From contig JAKDIE010000016.1 of assembly GCA_030450655.1 (NCBI GenBank), positions 1 through 12,573 on the forward strand: DNA of 12,573 nt. Reading direction: 5' to 3'. Every line of letters begins with the position of its first letter. Within the stretch, counting starts at the first letter, position 1. This DNA comes from Ruaniaceae bacterium (GTDB lineage Bacteria > Actinomycetota > Actinomycetes > Actinomycetales > Actinomycetaceae). A program made the position numbers and the translations under genes. Below the pieces are notes generated by a model. That model was not told the DNA's origin. It did not search any database and worked only from the letters and a program-made list of their open reading frames with translations. Shown here one piece after another: positions 7,194 to 12,573 of the stretch.

Positions 7194-8426
7194 GTGAAAC
7201 TCGCCGTACTCGGCGCCGGATTCCGCTTCCCGCTTGCCAAGCAGTTCCAGGAACACGGCGCCGAGATCGTCGCAGTCGTGGAGCCTCGAGACGACCGGCA
7301 GGACCGCGCGGCGTCGATCATCGGCCCGGGGTTTCGGCGGCTGGGCCACCATCGCGAGCTCGTTGCTCTGCGCGATGACGGCGGGCTGGATGCGGCCATC
7401 GTCCTGACGCCGGATCACACCCACGCGGAGATCGCCTCGGACCTGCTGCACGCAGGGATTCCCGTGTACCTCGAGAAGCCACTCGCGATCACGATCGACG
7501 ACTGCGACAGGATTCTCCGGGCTGCGCGAGAGGCCCAAACGCGGCTCTACGTGGGGCACAACATGCGGCACATGCGCTTCGTCCAGATGATGAAGGAGAT
7601 CATCGACGAGGGGCGGATCGGCGAGGTGCAGGCGATCTGGTGCAGGCACTTCGTGGGATACGGCGGCGATTTCTACTTCAAGGATTGGCACGCCGAGAGG
7701 GCGAAAAGTGCGGGGCTGCTCCTGCAGAAGGCGGCGCATGACATCGACGTGATCCACCTGTTGGCGGGTGCGCGCACCACGATCGCCTCCGGAATGGGAC
7801 GCCTCGCCGTCTACGGCCAGATCGAAGACCGCCGCGACAACGACGATCGCCTGATGGGACCACGCGCGTCAGTCGACCACTGGCCGCCCTTGGCCCAGAC
7901 CGAGCTGAACCCCGTGATCGACGTCGAAGACCTCTCGCACGTCCAGATGCGGCTCGCGAACGACGTCCTGGTGACCTACAACCAGTGCCACTTCACGCCG
8001 GACTACTGGCGGAACTACACCGTAATTGGGACCGAGGGCCGGATCGAGAACTTCGGCGACGGGCCGGGTGGCAGCATCAAGCTGTGGAACCGGCGTGGCG
8101 CGTATCGGCCGGAGCCGGACGAGGAGTGGACGATCCCTGCTGCCGAGGGCGGTCACGGCGGCGCCGATTTCTCAATCACCCTGGAGTTCCTCGACTTCGT
8201 GCGCGACGGGACGGCCACGCTCACATCACCCACTGCTGCCCGCGACGCCGTGGCAGCCGCACTGGCAGCGACCGCCTCGATCCGCTCCGGTTCCGTGCCC
8301 ACTGCGGTAGCGGAGCTGGATCCGGCCGTCCGCGCCTACTTCGACGCGGGGCAACCCCGGGAGCGAGACGCTGAACCAATCGGGACCGTCTCAGGCTTTG
8401 GTCACAACACGGTCAAGAACTGCTAG
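7194..8426 (+). CDS. Gfo/Idh/MocA family NAD(P)-dependent oxidoreductase, substrate unknown
   Basis: This 410-residue protein has an N-terminal Rossmann domain starting MKLAVLGAGFRF; the third glycine of the usual GxGxxG is replaced. The cofactor/catalytic EKP motif follows at residues 94-96 (YLEKPLA), then the C-terminal alpha/beta domain with KAAHDIDVIH, whose Lys179, His182 and Asp183 lie where the family has its catalytic residues. Related enzymes oxidise or reduce sugars, inositols and their derivatives, and some members act on other cyclic or amino compounds; nothing here fixes the substrate. GTG 7194 was chosen because AGGAG (7183-7187) lies 6 nt upstream and the Rossmann motif begins at once; the longer open frame upstream only overlaps glnA out of frame. 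It is 31 nt downstream of glnA and 62 nt upstream of the permease, all on one strand. The absence of sugar genes nearby hints at an amino-acid or amino-sugar related role, which is speculative. Confidence 0.9.
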   Translation: MKLAVLGAGFRFPLAKQFQEHGAEIVAVVEPRDDRQDRAASIIGPGFRRLGHHRELVALRDDGGLDAAIVLTPDHTHAEIASDLLHAGIPVYLEKPLAITIDDCDRILRAAREAQTRLYVGHNMRHMRFVQMMKEIIDEGRIGEVQAIWCRHFVGYGGDFYFKDWHAERAKSAGLLLQKAAHDIDVIHLLAGARTTIASGMGRLAVYGQIEDRRDNDDRLMGPRASVDHWPPLAQTELNPVIDVEDLSHVQMRLANDVLVTYNQCHFTPDYWRNYTVIGTEGRIENFGDGPGGSIKLWNRRGAYRPEPDEEWTIPAAEGGHGGADFSITLEFLDFVRDGTATLTSPTAARDAVAAALAATASIRSGSVPTAVAELDPAVRAYFDAGQPRERDAEPIGTVSGFGHNTVKNC

Positions 8427-8488
8427 AGGCAGAGGATTGATGTTGCGTCACGGGGTCGTTCCGCGGCGAGGACAATGGAAGGTCAATC

Positions 8489-9950
8489 GTGAGTTCGCTG
8501 ACGCGGGAACTGTTTAGACGCCGGATGCCTCCGGGACCATACGATCCGAATATCCCCGCAACCATCATCCAAACAGAGGTGACTGCGGGCTCCGGCACTC
8601 AGCTCAAACGTTCCCTCTCGGTATTCCACCTCACTATGATCGGCGTGGGTGGGACGATCGGCACGGGAATCTTCTTCATCCTCTCCGAGGCCGTGCCCGA
8701 GGCAGGGCCCGGCGGTCATCGTCTCATTCCTCGTGGCGGCGATTGTCGCGGGGCTCACTGTGGTGTGTTACGCCGAGTTGGCCTCGACCATGTCCTCCTC
8801 AGGTTCGTCCTACTCGTACACGTACGCAACACTTGGCGAGATCGTCGCGTTCGTAGCGGGAGCGTGTCTCATCCTGGAGTACGGCGTCTCGGCGGCAGCC
8901 GTTGCCGTGGGGTGGTCCGAGTATGTCAACCTTCTCCTCAACAACACGATCGGGTGGAGTTTTCCCGAGGCACTCTCGGCGGCGCCCGATGCGGGCGGGG
9001 TCATCAACGTCCCCTCAATGATCCTCGTGGCCCTCTGCACGCTCCTCCTGGTGCGTGGCGTGAGCGAATCCGCCACGGTCAACACGGCAATGGTCATCAT
9101 CAAGATCGTGGTGCTTGTGCTTTTTGCCGCCATCGCCTTCACCGGATTCCAGGCGGATCACTTCGCCAACTTCGCCCCCATGGGCTTCCGAGGGATCACT
9201 GTCGCGGCCGGGTCTCTCTTCTTTAGCTTCATCGGACTCGATGCCATCGCCACCACCGGCGACGAGGTGAAGGACCCGCGAAAGGCGATCCCACGCGCAC
9301 TCATCTTCGCGCTCATCATCGTTACCACTGTGTACGTCTTGGTCGCGGTCGCTGCGCTCGGGGCGCAGCAGTGGACCGACTTTGAGAATCAACGCGCCAG
9401 CCTCGCCACGATCGTCCAGAACCTCGTGGGCTCCACCTGGCCAGGGACACTTCTCGCCATCGGGGCGGTGATCTCGATCTTCTCGGTGACCCTGATCTGC
9501 CTCTATGGCCAAACCCGCATCCTGCACTCGATGAGCCGCGACGGGCTCATCTCTGCCCGGTTCTCGAAGGTCAACCCCCACACGCTGGTTCCCACGTTCG
9601 GCACCTGGACTGTTGGAATCGCCGTCTCGATTCTCGCTGGAATGCTGCCGATCGGCGTGCTGGCAGATATGACGAGCATCGGCACGCTCACCGCGTTTGC
9701 CCTCGTTTCGGTTGGAGTGATGGTGCTACGCCGCACAGCCCCGAACCTGCACCGCGGATTCAAGGTCCCGGGATACCCCATCACGCCGATCCTCTCCGTG
9801 GCGGCGTGCATCTACGTCATCTCTGGCCTCGGTACCGTCACCCTCTCGGCCTTCGCGATCTGGATGGTGGTTGCGCTGATCTTCTACTTCACGTGGAGCC
9901 GATACCACTCGGCGCTTGCTAACCGCGAAGAGCTAATCGCGGAGCGGTAG
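8489..9950 (+). pseudogene. APC superfamily amino-acid permease (cationic amino-acid transporter-like), 1-nt frameshift
   Basis: This is a secondary amino-acid transporter of the APC superfamily, with an N-terminus resembling the CAT/YfnA type: a short polar head followed by LKRSLSVFHLTMIGVGGTIGTGIF, the helix-1 unwound glycine motif that binds substrate. GTG 8489 follows GGAAGG (8477-8482) by 6 nt. The first frame is good through EAGP (8699-8710). It then reads nonsense, while the frame starting at 8712 continues AVIVSFLVAAIVAGLTVVCYAE. One extra G at 8711-8712 explains everything, and no residues are missing. The remainder encodes about ten more hydrophobic helices and a short polar C-terminus, ending at TAG 9948-9950, so the corrected protein would be about 486 residues, normal for the family. 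The break follows a CCC proline codon with G next (CCC-G), a site type that can allow +1 slippage, but a base-call error or true mutation is simpler. The neighbouring dimethylargininase gene begins 37 nt downstream, which suggests that arginine or a methylarginine is the cargo. Confidence 0.85.
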
Positions 9951-9987
9951 CCTTTACTCACGACCTCTAGTCCAGGAGACACCTCAC

Positions 9988-10755
9988 ATGTCAAAGATCG
10001 CACTCGTTCGTGCACCCGGTCCTCTGCTCGACGACGGCATCGTCGACCACATCGAAAAGGTCCCCGTGGACCTCGTGAAAGCCCGCGAACAGTGGGCTGG
10101 CTACGTCCGCACGCTTCAGGAGCGTGGATGGGAGACGATCGAAGTCCCAACGGCGGACGACTGTCCCGACGCCGTCTTCATCGAAGACACCGTGGTGATG
10201 TTCCGGAACGTCGCGGTCATCAGCCGCCCGGGCGCGGACTCGCGAAAGCCGGAGGTTGAAGGGACACGCCAGGTTCTGACTGAACTCGGATGCTCGATCA
10301 ACGAGATTCGCGAACCCGGCACGCTCGATGGCGGCGACATTCTGAAGATCGGCGACACCGTCTATGTGGGACGCGGAGGCCGCACGAACGCAGAGGGCGT
10401 CGCCCAGTTGCGCCGGATCCTCTCGCCTCTTGGGGCCACGGTGGTGGCAGTTCCCGTGACCAAGGTTCTCCACCTGAAGACCGCCGTTACTGCATTGCCG
10501 GATGGCACGGTTATCGGTTACCCGGACTTCGTGGACGATCCCGCCATCTACACGCGGTTCGTCGCCGTGCCCGAGCCTCATGGCACCGCCGTCGTCTGCC
10601 TTTCGGATACGGAGCTTCTCATCTCGGACTCCGCGCCGCAGACAGCCGCGATGCTTCGCGAGTTCGGCTACGAGGTGGTCGAGGTTCCGATCTCGGAGTT
10701 CGAGAAGCTCGAGGGCTGCCCCACCTGCCTCTCGGTGAGGGTCCGCTGCCTGTAG
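9988..10755 (+). CDS. ddaH: N(G),N(G)-dimethylarginine dimethylaminohydrolase (DDAH)
   Basis: This 255-residue cytosolic enzyme of the guanidino-modifying (amidinotransferase-like) superfamily has the length typical of bacterial DDAH. DDAH hydrolyses asymmetric dimethylarginine or monomethylarginine to citrulline and the corresponding methylamine. Visible landmarks are: FIEDT at residues 64-68 (substrate-guanidine acidic residues Glu66 and Asp67); GTLDGGD at 111-117 with Asp114; HLK with catalytic His162; and the C-terminal GCPTCLSVRVR with nucleophile Cys247. His162 and Cys247 match the spacing of the Pseudomonas enzyme (His162, Cys249). ATG 9988 is preceded by AGGAG (9974-9978) at 9 nt. It is the last gene of the glnA-side run, 37 nt after the permease, so uptake and hydrolysis of methylated arginine as a nitrogen source is a reasonable reading. 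Activity on other guanidino compounds cannot be excluded from sequence. It converges on the - strand phosphatase gene with a 6-nt gap. Confidence 0.93.
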   Translation: MSKIALVRAPGPLLDDGIVDHIEKVPVDLVKAREQWAGYVRTLQERGWETIEVPTADDCPDAVFIEDTVVMFRNVAVISRPGADSRKPEVEGTRQVLTELGCSINEIREPGTLDGGDILKIGDTVYVGRGGRTNAEGVAQLRRILSPLGATVVAVPVTKVLHLKTAVTALPDGTVIGYPDFVDDPAIYTRFVAVPEPHGTAVVCLSDTELLISDSAPQTAAMLREFGYEVVEVPISEFEKLEGCPTCLSVRVRCL

Positions 10756-10761
10756 GAAGCC

Positions 10762-11361
10762 CTACGCCCGCTCCCCCATCCAGGTCTCGATCCGCCAGGC
10801 GCCGCGGGAATCGTCGAGTTCGATGATCCCCGTGTTCTTGACGATGTGGAAACGCTCGAAGTCCGTGTTCTCGGCACGCAACCGCGACCAGGTGCGGATG
10901 ATCGCACCATGCGCGAAGATCGCGAGTGACCCGGAGGCCCCCACGGCGTCACGCCCACGCTCGATCACGCTCGTGAAGCGCTCGATCACCTCATGCCCAT
11001 TCTCTGCGCCAGGGATCTGCGGATCCAGGTTCCCCCGCGACCACGCCTCGACCGTCTCGTGGTAGATCCGGATCGATTCCTCATCCGAGTTCATCTCGAG
11101 TTCGCCCGCACGAATCTCGCGTGCGGCCTCGTCCACGAGTGGCAGCATCCCGCGTGACTCCGCGAGGGGTTGCGCGGTCTCCTTCGTGCGGATCAGATTC
11201 GACGTGACGATGAGATCGAGTTCCGTTCCACGAAACTCCGCCGGCAACGCCGCAGCCTGTTCCCAGCCGAGTGCGGTCAACGGGAATCCCGGATCCGCAG
11301 TGTCGAGTTCGAGCCTGGTATTGGCTGCCGTCTGACCGTGTCGCACGAGGAAGAGTCGCAT
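10762..11361 (-). CDS. Histidine phosphatase family (phosphoglycerate-mutase-like) protein
   Basis: This 199-residue protein belongs to the histidine phosphatase superfamily. It carries the N-terminal LVRHGQT (Arg7, phosphoacceptor His8), SNLIRTKETA with Arg58, the acidic catalytic residue in the REIRAGE segment (probably Glu82), and FAHGAIIR with the second His151. The branch covers phosphoglycerate mutases, cobalamin and nucleotide-sugar phosphatases and broad-specificity phosphatases. The short length and divergent middle favour a phosphatase over a glycolytic mutase, but the substrate is unknown. I chose ATG 11359-11361 because MRLFLVRHG is the normal N-terminus and GACAAT ends 7 nt upstream, which would suit a leaderless transcript. 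An ATG 11 codons further upstream (11394) adds an atypical MPATSCGDNGG extension. It lies 58 nt downstream of glnE on the same strand and ends 6 nt from the ddaH stop. No terminator stronger than a 5-bp hairpin is seen between these convergent genes. Confidence 0.88.
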   Translation of the reverse strand: MRLFLVRHGQTAANTRLELDTADPGFPLTALGWEQAAALPAEFRGTELDLIVTSNLIRTKETAQPLAESRGMLPLVDEAAREIRAGELEMNSDEESIRIYHETVEAWSRGNLDPQIPGAENGHEVIERFTSVIERGRDAVGASGSLAIFAHGAIIRTWSRLRAENTDFERFHIVKNTGIIELDDSRGAWRIETWMGERA

Positions 11362-11367
11362 GCCCCC

Positions 11368-11373
11368 ATTGTC
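11368..11373 (-). promoter_or_regulatory. Candidate -10 element for the histidine phosphatase gene
   Basis: On the - strand this reads GACAAT, five of six matches to TACAAT. Its end lies 7 nt from the A of ATG 11361, the distance expected for a leaderless start. There is no AGGAG before that ATG. The evidence is weak, but the geometry agrees with that seen for the kinase-like gene. Confidence 0.3.
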
Positions 11374-11419
11374 CCCGCAGGAGGTGGCGGGCACCTAAAC
11401 GCTCAACCAGCGGCGCGTG

Positions 11420-12573
11420 TCACTCGAAGAGGATCTGCTCCACGACCTTTCGTGCCCGGCGCGCGGTACGCAAGTAGTCCTCGTCGAAGATCTGGGACTG
11501 CCCCGGCGGGTACCCGAGCACTCGGGAAACCAGCGACAGTTCGCGGCCCAACCCCGGAAGGATGTCCGATCGCTGGGTGCGTCCGGTGGCAAGAACGATC
11601 GCGTCCCGCACCCGGGAGGCAAGCTCCCACGCGGCACTCAGCGCAGCGAAATCCGGTTCACTGAGCAACCCCGCATCTCGGGCCGCACGCAACGCCGCGA
11701 GGGTCGCCGTCGTCCGAAGCCCGAGGTGCTCCCACCCGTACTGGAGTTGCAAGAACTGCGCCGCGAACTCCACGTCGGTCAAACCCCCGCGGCCCAGCTT
11801 CAGGTGCCTGTTCGGGGCGACGCCGCGCGGCATCCGCTCCGATTCCACCCTGGCCTTCATCCGCCGAATGTTCACGAGCGCCTGCTTCGACAGGCCACCG
11901 GCGGGGTACCGGATCGGATCGATGAGTGCCACGAACCGCTGCTGCAGCACGGCGTCACCCGCGACTGGCCGCGCGCGCAGGAGTGCCTGGCACTCCCACG
12001 TCTCCACCCACCGCTCGTAGTACTCGGCGTACGAGGCGAACGAACGAACCTGGGGGCCACGCCGCCCCTCGGGCCGCAGATCCGTATCGATATCGAGCTT
12101 GGGCTCCTCGTGCGCCTCCGTCAATGCCGTTCGGATGCCGGTCGCAACCTTGAGCGCGAAGTCCAGGGCCCCCTGCTCATCGCCACGCGGATCGTAGACG
12201 AAGATCAGGTCCGCATCGGATGCATACGCCATCTCTCGGCCACCCATACGGCCCATCGCAATGACCGCGAAGGCCGCCGGATCTGATGCCGGATCGGCGC
12301 CGGCTCGCGCCTCGTCCAGCGCGATCTGCAGCGCGAACTGCACGGCAAGATCAGCCGCGTCCGTAATCGCCACGGCGCGCTCAGGCTCCACTCCTAAAAG
12401 CACATCGCTCAACGCAGCCCGCGTGAGCTCGCGCCGGCGCAGATACCGCCCGACGCCGATGGCCTCCGAACGCTCGGTGCGCCGGCTGAGCATGGACTCG
12501 GCCTCGGAGACGAGGGCCTGCACGTTCCGCGGCGCAAGGTCCGCTTCGGCCGCAAGCCACCGCACCGCCTCCG
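11420..12573 (-). CDS. glnE: Glutamine synthetase adenylyltransferase GlnE, C-terminal half (partial)
   Basis: The 383 complete codons visible are the C-terminal portion; the gene enters from beyond the right edge and ends at TGA 11420-11422. GlnE is a bifunctional enzyme of about 950-1000 residues whose N-terminal domain removes, and C-terminal domain adds, AMP on the regulatory tyrosine of glutamine synthetase. The visible part contains the C-terminal nucleotidyltransferase signature AMGRMGGREM-AYASDADLIF (about 12190-12260), whose Asp-x-Asp pair (SDAD, first Asp codon 12215-12217) binds the metal. It is followed by DIDTDLRPEGRRGP, then RVESERMPRG and LGRGGLTDVEF near the start of the C-terminal helical regulatory region. 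This is therefore the adenylylating half. Its target Tyr402 is present in GlnA at 6941-6943. Location near glnA agrees with glnA1-glnE in mycobacteria, although four genes separate them here. No frame lesion is seen in the visible part. Confidence 0.96.
   Translation of the reverse strand, partial: EAVRWLAAEADLAPRNVQALVSEAESMLSRRTERSEAIGVGRYLRRRELTRAALSDVLLGVEPERAVAITDAADLAVQFALQIALDEARAGADPASDPAAFAVIAMGRMGGREMAYASDADLIFVYDPRGDEQGALDFALKVATGIRTALTEAHEEPKLDIDTDLRPEGRRGPQVRSFASYAEYYERWVETWECQALLRARPVAGDAVLQQRFVALIDPIRYPAGGLSKQALVNIRRMKARVESERMPRGVAPNRHLKLGRGGLTDVEFAAQFLQLQYGWEHLGLRTTATLAALRAARDAGLLSEPDFAALSAAWELASRVRDAIVLATGRTQRSDILPGLGRELSLVSRVLGYPPGQSQIFDEDYLRTARRARKVVEQILFE

Noticed and set aside
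8440..8517. 25-codon open frame overlapping the permease start, a possible leader peptide
   Set aside because: It has a poor ribosome site, no run of a regulatory amino acid and no attenuator-like hairpin. It is probably chance.
10752..10765. Hairpin across the ddaH and phosphatase stop codons
   Set aside because: A 5-bp stem with a 4-nt loop and no T-tract is too weak to call a terminator.
11362..11394. Earlier ATG for the histidine phosphatase gene
   Set aside because: It would add 11 atypical residues before MRLFLVRHG, which is the family's normal N-terminus.
11417..12286. 289-codon open frame on the + strand opposite glnE
   Set aside because: glnE on the other strand is certain from its nucleotidyltransferase motif. 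The + frame is Arg/Pro-rich shadow sequence.
1..12573. tRNA, rRNA, CRISPR array, insertion sequence, integrase or phage genes
   Set aside because: I searched for cloverleaf-like arms, regularly spaced repeats, transposase motifs and terminal inverted repeats and saw none. The only repeat is the E2 linker.

Overview
This window is a chromosomal housekeeping and nitrogen-metabolism segment from a high-GC Gram-positive bacterium (Actinomycetota). The taxonomic reading rests on several signs: GC-rich third codon positions, a DUF4191 membrane protein beside type I glutamine synthetase, a membrane-anchored Ser/Thr-kinase-like protein, TANNNT promoters placed for leaderless mRNAs, and a GlnR-type operator before glnA. 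The order pepA, dihydrolipoamide acyltransferase, DUF4191, glnA, glnE resembles the mycobacterial Rv2213-Rv2221c block, although here lpd is inserted and lipB-lipA are absent. The genus cannot be fixed from this sequence.

Left part (1-3604, + strand): the 3' end of a leucyl aminopeptidase gene (pepA) with an in-frame TGA, then lpd (E3) and a two-lipoyl-domain E2 acyltransferase gene, 9 nt apart and closed by a strong hairpin terminator. Together lpd and the E2 gene supply two of the three subunits of a 2-oxoacid dehydrogenase complex. The E2 reading frame is broken at about 2510, where the end of the second lipoyl domain is missing just before a 33-bp tandem repeat.

Middle (3607-5595): a - strand kinase-like membrane protein that lacks the usual ATP-binding lysine, divergent from a + strand DUF4191 membrane protein. 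The 75-nt gap between them carries two promoter-like elements at leaderless distance.

Right part (5596-10755, + strand): glnA preceded by four correctly phased GlnR-like half-sites, followed closely by a Gfo/Idh/MocA oxidoreductase, an APC-family amino-acid permease (1-nt frameshift) and a dimethylarginine dimethylaminohydrolase. The close spacing suggests a nitrogen-acquisition operon: ammonia assimilation by GlnA plus possible uptake and hydrolysis of methylated arginine.

End (10762-12573, - strand): a histidine-phosphatase family protein and the C-terminal adenylyltransferase half of glnE. GlnE modifies GlnA, and the target tyrosine (Tyr402) is present in this GlnA, so the transcriptional and post-translational controls of glutamine synthetase both appear in this window.

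Three genes carry a reading-frame lesion: pepA (nonsense), the E2 gene (deletion/frameshift) and the permease (1-nt insertion). Either the sequence contains assembly or base-call errors, or real gene decay is under way. The sequence alone cannot decide.
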